Positions 22,424 through 29,025 of a DNA stretch of 37,485 nt are shown here, piece after piece. Position 1 is the stretch's first letter; each line of letters begins with the position of its first letter. A program made the translations under genes and the position numbers. The DNA lies in NCBI GenBank assembly GCA_937874445.1, contig CALNAL010000324.1, positions 1 through 37,485 on the forward strand. The letters run 5' to 3'. This DNA is from an uncultured Acetobacteraceae bacterium. GTDB lineage: Bacteria; Pseudomonadota; Alphaproteobacteria; Acetobacterales; Acetobacteraceae. Under the pieces are notes generated by a model. That model did not search any database, was not told the origin of the DNA, and saw nothing but the letters and a program-made list of their open reading frames with translations.

Positions 22424-22624
22424 TCCCTGGCGGCCCTTCCAAGGCGCTTGACGGCGCCCGTGCCTGGTTCCAGCCTGCACAGCAACAGTCGCAGGGGGCC
22501 TGCGGGTTTTAAGAGGCCCGTAAGAGCCAATAAGAGCACCCCCAGCGGCTTTTGAGCGCCGCCGCGTCTATCCGGACGCTCCCGAGCCCTCTCCCCGCCA
22601 GCAGGCGCCCAAATTGGATCGGCT
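22424..22624. other. Central non-coding segment between G and I
   Basis: About 200 bp without a supported gene precede late promoter element 2. It contains three TAAGAG hexamers at 22510, 22521 and 22531 (10-11 bp apart) beside a T-rich GGGTTTTAAG and a GC-rich CAGCAACAGTCGCAGG. Mu carries its strong gyrase site between G and I near the genome centre; here the segment is about 18.9 kb from the proposed left end, comparable to Mu. Function as a gyrase site is inferred from position only. An in-frame extension of the downstream gene reaches back into this segment but lacks coding character. Confidence 0.45.
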
Positions 22625-22671
22625 CACCTCCCCGCGCGGGGAGGTGCCGGCGCTGCCTCCGCGCCCCTAGC
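22625..22671 (+). promoter_or_regulatory. Late promoter element 2 (before protease/scaffold gene)
   Basis: The 22-bp perfect palindrome CACCTCCCCGCGCGGGGAGGTG at 22625-22646 contains the same 16-bp core as elements 1 and 3 (core 22628-22643), followed by GTGCCGGC and CCTAGC at 22666-22671, again beginning 30.5 bp from the palindrome centre. This matches the place of Mu PI. The predicted start site (about 22678) would be only a few bases before the ATG at 22681, which has no Shine-Dalgarno sequence. Confidence 0.7.
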
Positions 22672-22680
22672 GTCGGCGGC

Positions 22681-23730
22681 ATGTTGATCGCCTGCCACTC
22701 CATCGCCCTGACCCACGCCGACGGCGCCCCCGAATGGATCCACCTGATCCCGGCGGGCACCTTCCACGGCGTGGACGGGCGTGGCCCCTACCGCGTCACC
22801 GACGCGGCCGCGCTGATCGCCAACAGCTTCCACGATGCCGACAAGCTGCCGATCGACGAGAACCACGCCATCGACATCGCCGCCCCCAAGGGCGAGCCCT
22901 CGCCGGCGCGGGGCTACATCGTCGAGCTGGCCGCGCGCGAGGACGGCATCTGGGGCCGCGTGGAGTGGACCCCGGCCGGCCAGGCGCTGATGGCCGACCA
23001 TGCCTACCGGGCGATCTCTCCCGTCTTCGAGCACGACAAGTCGGGCCGCGTGCTGCGCCTCGCGCGCGCCGCGCTGACCAACAACCCGAACCTGACGCAG
23101 CTCACCGCGCTCCATCACAACCAGGACAGTGGAATGGATCTGATTGCTCGGCTTCGTGCCGCGCTCGGCCAGCCCGAGGCGGACGAAGAGGCGATCGTGA
23201 CGGCCGTCACGGCCAACGCGACCGCCGTCGCCACCCACGCCTCCACCTTGGCCTCGATCGCCCAGGCGGCCGGCGTGACCGCCTCCGGCGGCAAGGCCCC
23301 GGACGGCAACACCATCGTTCTCGCCCTGCAGGCGCGGGCCGGAGACCCTGCCGACGCCGCCAAGCTGCAGGCCACGGTGATCGCGCTGCAGACCAAGCTC
23401 AACACCCTGGAGGCCGGCGCGGCCGAGGCGCGCGCCATCGCCTTCGTGGATGGCGCCATCAAGGACGGCAAGCCGATCAATGCCATCCGCGATCGCCTGA
23501 TCGCCCAGCACCAGAAAGACCCCGAGGGGGTGGAGGCGCTGGTGGCCGGGCTGGTGAGCATCAACGCCGGCGGCGTGCCGGGCGGCGGCAAGGGCGCGCC
23601 GGGGGGCGCTGCCGGCGAGCTGACGACCGAGGAGCGGCACACCTGCCAGAAGATGGGCCTCGATCCGGCGAAGTTCCTGGAGCACCGCAAGGGCCGGGAA
23701 GCGGCCGCGCGTGAGGGAGCGACGGCATGA
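22681..23730 (+). CDS. I: Head maturation protease with scaffold C-terminus, Mu gpI/Z
   Basis: This 349-residue protein begins MLIACHSIALTHADGAPEWIHLIPAGTF. The Mu-type protease domain (about 1-145) shows YRVTDAAALIANSFHDADKLPIDENHAID, GYIVELAAREDGIWGRVEWTPAGQALM, and YRAISPVFEHDKSGRVLRL, the conserved I-S-P-x-F element with the preceding DENHA histidine segment. It cleaves scaffold and other head proteins in the prohead. Residues 152-349 are alanine-rich and helical, like the scaffold Z, which Mu makes from an internal start. ATG 22681 is chosen because the domain starts there and the promoter element ends just before. Its stop overlaps the next start. Confidence 0.92.
   Translation: MLIACHSIALTHADGAPEWIHLIPAGTFHGVDGRGPYRVTDAAALIANSFHDADKLPIDENHAIDIAAPKGEPSPARGYIVELAAREDGIWGRVEWTPAGQALMADHAYRAISPVFEHDKSGRVLRLARAALTNNPNLTQLTALHHNQDSGMDLIARLRAALGQPEADEEAIVTAVTANATAVATHASTLASIAQAAGVTASGGKAPDGNTIVLALQARAGDPADAAKLQATVIALQTKLNTLEAGAAEARAIAFVDGAIKDGKPINAIRDRLIAQHQKDPEGVEALVAGLVSINAGGVPGGGKGAPGGAAGELTTEERHTCQKMGLDPAKFLEHRKGREAAAREGATA
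23134..23730 (+). CDS. Z: Internal-start scaffold protein (Mu Z-like)
   Basis: An in-frame ATG at 23134 (residue 152 of the protease) has AGGA (23123-23126) 7 bases upstream. It would make a 198-residue C-terminal product beginning MDLIARLRAALGQPEADEEAIVTAV. In Mu the scaffold Z is translated from within I in the same way. The product is acidic, alanine-rich and helical, ending in a GELTTEERHTCQKMGLDPAKF-type head-binding tail. Expression from this start is inferred. Confidence 0.6.
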   Translation: MDLIARLRAALGQPEADEEAIVTAVTANATAVATHASTLASIAQAAGVTASGGKAPDGNTIVLALQARAGDPADAAKLQATVIALQTKLNTLEAGAAEARAIAFVDGAIKDGKPINAIRDRLIAQHQKDPEGVEALVAGLVSINAGGVPGGGKGAPGGAAGELTTEERHTCQKMGLDPAKFLEHRKGREAAAREGATA

Positions 23731-24128
23731 GCCTTTCCACTGGCATCACGATTGCCCGGCGCGGGCCGCCGCGGAACGGCGAGTTCGGCTATCCGGTGGC
23801 CCCCGGCGAGAAGGTCTTTTCCGGCGGCGCGGTGGGGCTGAACGCGGCGGGCCAGATGGTCCGCCCGCAGACCTCCGGATGCGTCGTGCTGATCGGCATC
23901 GCCGACCGCACGCTCGACAACTCCGCCTCCGCCGTGGCGAGCGACGAGCGGGTGGTGGCGATGCGCGGAACCTTCGCGCTCGCGGTGACCGGGGGGACGG
24001 CCAGCAAGATCACCGCGGCCGTCTACGCCTCCGACGACAACACCTTCACGGTGACCAACAGCGGCAGCCTTCTCGCGGTCGGCACTCTCGCCGGCATCGA
24101 GGGCAGCCAGACCTACGTGCAGATCTAG
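23727..24128 (+). CDS. Head decoration (capsid cement) protein
   Basis: This 133-residue protein begins SLSTGITIARRGPPRNGEFGYPVAPGEKVFSGGAVGLNAAGQMVRP. It contains CVVLIGIADRTLDNSASA and MRGTFALAV, the small beta-rich pattern of capsid stabilising proteins located before the major capsid gene (gp33-like place in Mu). It would bind outside the shell. It starts at an ATGA overlap with the protease gene and ends 11 bp before the capsid gene. The family is assigned by place and pattern. Confidence 0.78.
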   Translation: MSLSTGITIARRGPPRNGEFGYPVAPGEKVFSGGAVGLNAAGQMVRPQTSGCVVLIGIADRTLDNSASAVASDERVVAMRGTFALAVTGGTASKITAAVYASDDNTFTVTNSGSLLAVGTLAGIEGSQTYVQI

Positions 24129-24139
24129 GGGACGCCGGC

Positions 24140-25057
24140 ATGGGCATTCAGATCACGTTTCCGGCGCTGCAGAGCATCAACGACGGCGTCAGCCTGGCGT
24201 TCAACTCGCAGCTCTACGCGGCGCCGGGCATCTACAAGGCGTTCTCCTTCGATGCGCCGAGCACTGGGGAGGAGGAGTTCTACCCCCGTCTCGACATGCT
24301 GAAAGGGTTGCGCGAGTGGGTGGGCGACCGTGTCGTCAACAGCCTTTCGATCTCCACCTTCGCCATCAAGAACAAGACGTTCGAGGAGACGATCGGCATC
24401 CGGCGCGAACAGGTCGAGGACGACAAGTACGGGTTCCTCACGCCGATCGCCGGAGAGATGGGCCTGAACGCCAGCCGCCTGCCCGACCTGCTGATCGCCG
24501 CGCTGATGTTGAAGGCCCACACGATGCCTTGCTGGGATGGGCAGAATTTCTGCGATGCGGGGCATCCGAACTTCAACCGCGACGGCACGGCCACCACGGT
24601 GACGAACTATGCCGACGGCAGCGGCGACCCGTGGTTCCTGATCGACGACAGCCGCATCCTGCGACCCTTCATCTTCCAGAGCCGTCGCGCCTTCAATGTC
24701 ATCCCCAAGTTCTCGATGACGGACCCGCAGGTGTTCTGGAACAACGAGTTCATCTGGGGGGTTGACGGCCGCTGCAACGCGGGCTTCGGCCTGTGGCAGC
24801 TCGTCTTCATGAGCAAGCAGGAACTCACCCACGACAACGTGGAGGCCGCCCGCACCGCGATGGCGTCGCTTCGCCGCCCCGACGGCGCGCCGATGGGCAT
24901 CAACGGCAAGCTGCTGGTGACCACGACGAGCAACTTCTTGAAGGCGAAAGCTCTGGAACAGAACGACTTCCAGCCGCTGACCGCGACCGCCACCAGCCTG
25001 GTCCCGAACCAGTTGAAGGGCGTCGTGAAGGCGCTCGAGAACGTGTGGCTGAACTGA
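24140..25057 (+). CDS. T: Major capsid protein, Mu gpT (gp34)
   Basis: This 305-residue protein has the same length as Mu T. It begins GIQITFPALQSINDGVSLAFNSQLYAAPGIYKAFSF, followed by PRLDMLKGLREWVGDRVVNSLS, YAIKNKTFEETIGIRREQVEDDKYGF and LTPIAGEMGLNASRLPDLLIAALMLK, the clear T-family signature. GQNFCDAGHPNF near residue 135 is also conserved. It folds as the HK97-type shell protein. The start is the ATG 24140. Its stop overlaps the following ATG. Confidence 0.95.
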   Translation: MGIQITFPALQSINDGVSLAFNSQLYAAPGIYKAFSFDAPSTGEEEFYPRLDMLKGLREWVGDRVVNSLSISTFAIKNKTFEETIGIRREQVEDDKYGFLTPIAGEMGLNASRLPDLLIAALMLKAHTMPCWDGQNFCDAGHPNFNRDGTATTVTNYADGSGDPWFLIDDSRILRPFIFQSRRAFNVIPKFSMTDPQVFWNNEFIWGVDGRCNAGFGLWQLVFMSKQELTHDNVEAARTAMASLRRPDGAPMGINGKLLVTTTSNFLKAKALEQNDFQPLTATATSLVPNQLKGVVKALENVWLN

Positions 25058-25371
25058 TGCAGATCGTCATCGTCTGCCTGCGCGAGCAGGGCATGAACCG
25101 CGGGGGGCTTCGGCATCCCCGCGGGGCCACGACCTACGAGTCCTCCGAGATCAGCGAGGCGCAGCTACGCGAGATCCTCGCCGAGCCCGAGCTCGTGGTG
25201 GTCGCCGGTGCGCGGCTCACCGGCGCCGATCTGGAGGGATTGGTCGAACCCCTGGGGACGACGGTGCACATCGATCCGGCCCCGGCCACTGCCTCTGAGG
25301 AGCCGCCGGCCGAACCGAAGACCGAGCCGCCCGCAAAAGGGCGCCGCGGCCGCAAGGACGGGGCCGTCTGA
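25057..25371 (+). CDS. Mu gp35-like (FluMu N-terminal domain) protein
   Basis: This 104-residue protein has a compact N-terminal part (VIVCLREQGMNRGGLRHPRGATTYE, ISEAQLREILAEPELVVV) that matches the short Mu gp35 / FluMu domain. The C-terminal ~40 residues are Pro/Glu/Lys-rich and end in a basic KGRRGRKDG. Its place directly after the capsid gene agrees. It is probably a minor head-associated protein with no known enzymatic role. The ATG 25057 overlaps the T stop. Confidence 0.82.
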   Translation: MQIVIVCLREQGMNRGGLRHPRGATTYESSEISEAQLREILAEPELVVVAGARLTGADLEGLVEPLGTTVHIDPAPATASEEPPAEPKTEPPAKGRRGRKDGAV

Positions 25372-25823
25372 TGTATGCCTCCGTGCAGGACCTGATCGAC
25401 CGTTACGGCGAGACGGAGCTGGTCCGTCTCACCACGCCGGACGGCGCCGACATGGACGGGATCGACACCGATCGCGTCGAAGGCGCCCTGCGCGAGGCCT
25501 GCGCGCTGGTCGATACCTACCTGCGCAAGCGCTACAACGTGCCGCTCGACATCGCGCCCCCGGAGATCCGCCGCGCCACCTGCGTGCTGACCCGCTACGA
25601 CCTGATGCACGGCGACCAGCGCGAGCCGACCGAACAGGCGCGCCTCGCTCGCAAGGAAGTCGTCGACTGGCTCTCCGACATTGCCGCCGGCAAGGTGCAG
25701 CTCGACCTCGAAGAGGTGGCGCCCGGCGAGGACAGCTATTCCCAGGCGAGCACGCGGCGGGCGCCCCTTTCCGATGACGCGACCGTAACCGGCGCAAGCT
25801 GGGGCGGAGGGGCGGCATGGTAG
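25371..25823 (+). CDS. Mu gp36 / DUF1320 head-completion protein
   Basis: This 150-residue protein begins YASVQDLIDRYGETELVRLTTPD, followed by DRVEGALREACALVDTYLRKRYNVPL and PPEIRRATCVLTRYDLMHGD, the DUF1320/gp36 signature (helical adaptor like HK97 gp6). It probably sits at the head-tail connector. It starts at a TGATG junction and its stop overlaps the gp37 start by 7 bases. Confidence 0.92.
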   Translation: MYASVQDLIDRYGETELVRLTTPDGADMDGIDTDRVEGALREACALVDTYLRKRYNVPLDIAPPEIRRATCVLTRYDLMHGDQREPTEQARLARKEVVDWLSDIAAGKVQLDLEEVAPGEDSYSQASTRRAPLSDDATVTGASWGGGAAW

Positions 25824-26404
25824 ATTTTCTCGCCGCCTCGCCGCTCGCGGTTGCCACCCGGGCGATCCAGGACCGGCTCAAGCTGATCTTCCCGGAGAAG
25901 CGCTTCGTGCACCGCATGGTGCCAGCCCGCATGGACGGCGCCTCCTGGAAGCGCCTGATCGGTGACGGCCGCTTCGTCGGGCTGGGCTGGGCCGAGATCG
26001 CTCCCGACAGCGACGAGGGACGCAGCTTCAACGGGGACGCCCAGTGGGTGGTGTTCCTGGCCTGTCGCAACCCCTCCGGCGTCATGGGCGCGATGTTCGG
26101 CGACGCGCGCGGCCCGGGGCTGTTCGCCTTCGTGCATGCCGCCATCGCGGTGCTGCAAGCCTTTTCCATCCCCGGCGCCGGCACGCTGATGGTGACCGCG
26201 GCCACCAACGCCTATGCCGACGGCTGGGACGAACAGGACGGCCTGGCGATGGCCGCGGTTCATTGCGGGCTGCGCCTCAATCTCGCACCGCCGGAGGGCA
26301 TCGACATGACGGCCCCCGAGGATCTGAAGCAGATCGCCGCCACCTGGCAATTCGCCGACGACAGCACCGTCGGCCCCGACATCTTCGACGTGAGGAACTC
26401 ATGA
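25817..26404 (+). CDS. Mu gp37 / DUF1834 tail-terminator-like protein
   Basis: This 195-residue protein contains IQDRLKLIFPEKRFVHRMVPARMDG, WVVFLACRNPSGV and LMVTAATNAYADGWDEQDGLAMAAVH. It fits the gp37 family (DUF1834) at this position. By analogy with other contractile phages it may be the tail terminator that stops tube/sheath growth and joins head and tail. ATGs overlap at both ends. Confidence 0.88.
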   Translation: MVDFLAASPLAVATRAIQDRLKLIFPEKRFVHRMVPARMDGASWKRLIGDGRFVGLGWAEIAPDSDEGRSFNGDAQWVVFLACRNPSGVMGAMFGDARGPGLFAFVHAAIAVLQAFSIPGAGTLMVTAATNAYADGWDEQDGLAMAAVHCGLRLNLAPPEGIDMTAPEDLKQIAATWQFADDSTVGPDIFDVRNS

Positions 26405-26619
26405 AAATCCGCGTGCGCGTGCCCGATGGTCGCACCGTTCCGATGCCGCGTCCGGATGGGCGTGTGCTGACCGGCGGCGACAAGATGCCAACCGGCGGCT
26501 GGGAGGTCGAGCTGACCACCTTCGTGCGCCGCCGTCTGCGCGACCGCGACCTTGAGGAGGTCACCACGGCAGCCACCTCCACCACGTCCACCACGAAGAC
26601 TTCGGGAGGTGCCTCGTGA
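26401..26619 (+). CDS. Mu gp38 / DUF2635 small protein
   Basis: This 72-residue protein begins MKIRVRVPDGRTVPMPRPDGRVLTGG and continues GWEVELTTFVRRRLRDRDL, the DUF2635 pattern found just before the sheath gene. The tail is Thr/Ser-rich. Its role is unknown. It overlaps both gp37 and the sheath start. Confidence 0.87.
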   Translation: MKIRVRVPDGRTVPMPRPDGRVLTGGDKMPTGGWEVELTTFVRRRLRDRDLEEVTTAATSTTSTTKTSGGAS

Positions 26620-28076
26620 GCGAAACCATCACCTTCGACGAGATCCCCTACACCTGGCTCGTGCCTGGGACCTATGCGGAGATCCATGCCAACTACACCA
26701 AGGTTGGCGCCTTCGATTGGCCGGCGCACATCCTGATCATCGGGCAGATGCTGGCCTCGGGCACGGCCAAGCCGCTCGTGCCCTACGACATCACACGCAC
26801 CGACCAGGCGCCGGTGCTCTTCGGGCGCGGCTCGATCCTGGCCGACCAGGTGCGGGCTTTCCTCAAGGCCAATCCCTACAACAAGCTCTCGGCCCTGGGC
26901 ATCGTCGACAGCGCGTCGGGCGTCGCCGCGACCCAGACGATCACCCTGACCGGCACGGCCACGGCCACCGCGACGCGGACGGTTGCGATCGGCGACGAGG
27001 AGGTCACCTACGCCGTGGCGGTGGGCGACGCCGTTGCGGCCCAGGCCACCGCGCTCGCCGCCGCCATCAATGCCGACGCCGATGCCAGCGTGACGGCCGT
27101 GGCCGCTGCCGCCGTCGTGACGTGCACGTTCCGCCACAAGGGCGAGTGCGGCAATGCGCTGGTGATTTCGGTTTCCGACTCCGAACCGACCGGCACCGCC
27201 TGGGCCATCGCCGCCGGCACCGCCGGCAGCGGCAACCCTTCCGTGGCCGATGCCATCGCGGCGATCGAGGGCGTCTGGTACACCGACATCACGATGCCCT
27301 GGACCGATACCGCCAACCTGGCGGAACTCGAGGCCGAGCTGGCGTCTCGCTACACCGCCATGGGGCGCCTCGACGCGCAGGCCTACATCGGGCTCAACGC
27401 CACCTATGGCACGGCCTCGACCTATGCCAGCTCGCGCGAGAGCAAGTTCGTCTGCTCGATCCCGGCCAACGGCTCGCCCACGCCGCCGTGGAAATGGGGT
27501 GCGAGCCTCTGCGCCGTCGCCGCGTATCAGTCCACCAACGACCCAGCCCGCCAGCTGCGCACCCTGACGCTGCCCGGCGTGCAGCCGCCCGTGGAGGCCA
27601 ACCGCTTCGCCGAGACCGAGCGCAACCTGCTGCTCGGCATGGGGCACTCGACCTTTACCGTCGAGCAGGACGGCACCGTCGCGCTGGAGCGCGTGGTGAC
27701 CAACTACACAGAGACCGGCGGGGTCGCGGATGCCGCCTGGCGCGATCTGCGCACGCCGAAGGTTTCCAGCCGGGTGCGTTACGACTGGCGCACCTTCATG
27801 CAGAGCAACTGGCCGCGCAACAAGCTGGCCGACGACGGGTCGCTGGCCGCCGAATACGATCCGACCGTGGCGACCCCGAACCGGCTCAAGGCCTCCTGGG
27901 CCGGGCGCATGTCGCTCTACGGACAGAAAGGCTGGCTGGAGAACACGTCGGCCGATGCCAAGAACGCCGTGTTCGTGCGCGACACCGATGATCGCAACCG
28001 GGTCAACGCCCGCCAGCCCCTCACCATTATCGGCGCGATGATGGTGATGGCCGGCCGGCTCGAATTCGCGGCCTAG
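26616..28076 (+). CDS. L: Contractile tail sheath protein, Mu gpL
   Basis: This 486-residue protein starts at a GTG (26616) in an overlap. The sheath family is evident: FDEIPYTWLVPGTYAEIHANYTKVGAF, HILIIGQMLASGTAKPLVPYDIT, ADQVRAFLKANPYNKLSALGI, and the C-terminal part with LRTPKVSSRVRYDWRTFMQSNWPRNKLADD. An alanine/threonine-rich inserted domain occupies about residues 110-210 and probably faces outwards. It forms the contractile sheath around the tube. The tube gene follows 8 bp later. Confidence 0.95.
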   Translation: MSETITFDEIPYTWLVPGTYAEIHANYTKVGAFDWPAHILIIGQMLASGTAKPLVPYDITRTDQAPVLFGRGSILADQVRAFLKANPYNKLSALGIVDSASGVAATQTITLTGTATATATRTVAIGDEEVTYAVAVGDAVAAQATALAAAINADADASVTAVAAAAVVTCTFRHKGECGNALVISVSDSEPTGTAWAIAAGTAGSGNPSVADAIAAIEGVWYTDITMPWTDTANLAELEAELASRYTAMGRLDAQAYIGLNATYGTASTYASSRESKFVCSIPANGSPTPPWKWGASLCAVAAYQSTNDPARQLRTLTLPGVQPPVEANRFAETERNLLLGMGHSTFTVEQDGTVALERVVTNYTETGGVADAAWRDLRTPKVSSRVRYDWRTFMQSNWPRNKLADDGSLAAEYDPTVATPNRLKASWAGRMSLYGQKGWLENTSADAKNAVFVRDTDDRNRVNARQPLTIIGAMMVMAGRLEFAA

Positions 28077-28084
28077 GAGGCCCC

Positions 28085-28450
28085 ATGGCACAGACACTTG
28101 GCGTCGTCGATATCGTCTGGAAGGGCACGAAGCTGAGCCCCGAGAAGGGCGCCTCCTTCAAGTTCGGCGGGCTGCAGAACACCCCCGTCATCGCGGGGCG
28201 TCAGGTGCACCGCGCCGAGGAGATGCAGGCCTGCGAGGTCAAGGCGACGATCCCGCTTACGAAAGACCTGGATCTCGACGCTCTCCTCGATCGCACTGAG
28301 GGCGAACTCCAGTTCGTCTGCGACACCGGGCAGACCTTCACGATGCCGGAAGCCTTCATTACCGGCAAGCCGACGGTCACCGGCGGCGAGGGCGGCAAGA
28401 TGGAGTTCACCTGGTCCGCGGGCGAATACGAGGAGACGACAGCATCGTGA
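28085..28450 (+). CDS. M: Tail tube protein, Mu gpM
   Basis: This 121-residue protein begins AQTLGVVDIVWKGTKLSPEKGASFKFGGLQNTPVIAGRQVHRAEE and continues ACEVKATIPLTKDLDLDAL, matching the gpM (gp40) tube family. AGGAGG-type ribosome site (around 28075-28080) precedes the ATG. It polymerises into the inner tube. Its stop overlaps the tail chaperone start by 4 bases. Confidence 0.93.
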   Translation: MAQTLGVVDIVWKGTKLSPEKGASFKFGGLQNTPVIAGRQVHRAEEMQACEVKATIPLTKDLDLDALLDRTEGELQFVCDTGQTFTMPEAFITGKPTVTGGEGGKMEFTWSAGEYEETTAS

Positions 28451-28884
28451 ACAATGTTGGAGCGAAAGACGAAGAGCATCTGGTCCTCATCGGGGATGAG
28501 GCAACAGCCGCGACCGAAAAGCTGCCGGTCATCGACGATGGCGCCACGGCCCCCGACCTTCCGGAAGGCGCCGAGCTGCAGAACGACGGAACTGTCCTGC
28601 TCACGCTCCTCGAGCCCGTTACGCTGAAGTATCGCCGCTCCAGTGGCGAGACGCGCGAGGAGCCGGTGGACAAGCTGCTCTTCCACCGCCTGCGCGGAGC
28701 CGATCTGATCGCCATCCAGAACACGGCTTCCGGCAGCAAGGGGTGGGTGGCCATCGCGCGCAGCGTGCGGATGAGCGAGCTGAAGATGAAGCTGCTCTTC
28801 GAACGGATGGACGGCGCGGACGCCATGGCCGCGAGCCAGATCGTCGGTTTTTTTCTCGAGCGTGGCCATCCGATTGGCCGCTGA
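28447..28884 (+). CDS. Tail assembly chaperone, zero-frame product (Mu gp41-like)
   Basis: This 145-residue protein starts at a GTG (28447) that overlaps the tube stop. It contains LLTLLEPVTLKYRRSSGETRE, LLFHRLRGADLIAI and SVRMSELKMKLLFERMDGADA, typical of gp41-type tail assembly proteins. It ends GFFLERGHPIGR, translated through a run of seven T at 28848-28854. It probably binds the tape measure during tail assembly. A minus-1 shift at the run makes a longer form (see 28447-29021). Confidence 0.9.
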   Translation: MNNVGAKDEEHLVLIGDEATAATEKLPVIDDGATAPDLPEGAELQNDGTVLLTLLEPVTLKYRRSSGETREEPVDKLLFHRLRGADLIAIQNTASGSKGWVAIARSVRMSELKMKLLFERMDGADAMAASQIVGFFLERGHPIGR

Positions 28885-29021
28885 TGCTGGCGGCGCTCGG
28901 CGGCCACTTCGGCTGGTCCCGGCGCGAACTTGAGCAGCTGGACCATCAACAAGCGCTGTTCTGGTGGCGGGCCGTCACGGACTTGCAGGCGCGCCAGGCC
29001 GAGGCGATGAACAAGGGATAG
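28447..29021 (+). CDS. Tail assembly chaperone, minus-1 frameshift fusion
   Basis: The slippery run T-TTT-TTT (28848-28854) is in correct zero-frame phase. A minus-1 slip continues as SRAWPSDWPLMLAALGGHFGWSRRELEQLDHQQALFWWRAVTDLQ to a stop at 29019-29021, giving about 191 residues. This mimics the gpG/gpGT pair of lambda and the conserved frameshift in other tailed phages. The downstream frame alone has an ATG at 28884 (45 residues, overlapping the upstream stop), so it could also be translated separately. The fusion is inferred from the slippery site, spacer and hairpin. Confidence 0.75.
28848..28881 (+). promoter_or_regulatory. Minus-1 ribosomal frameshift signal
   Basis: Slippery heptamer TTTTTTT (28848-28854) is read as TTT TTT in the zero frame. 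A 7-base spacer (28855-28861) leads to a 7-bp stem (28862-28868 with 28875-28881, including one G-U pair) around a TCCGAT loop. The zero-frame stop at 28882-28884 lies directly after the stem. All parts of a canonical signal are present. Confidence 0.75.
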
Positions 29022-29025
29022 CGGC

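Noticed and set aside
22552..22680. Extended N-terminus of the protease gene
   Set aside because: The extension would cross the promoter palindrome and is Pro/Arg-rich noise; the protease domain begins at the ATG 22681.
26277..28097. 606-codon minus-strand frame opposite the sheath gene
   Set aside because: It crosses three plus-strand genes, is His/Gly/Arg-rich, and has no ribosome site or domain.
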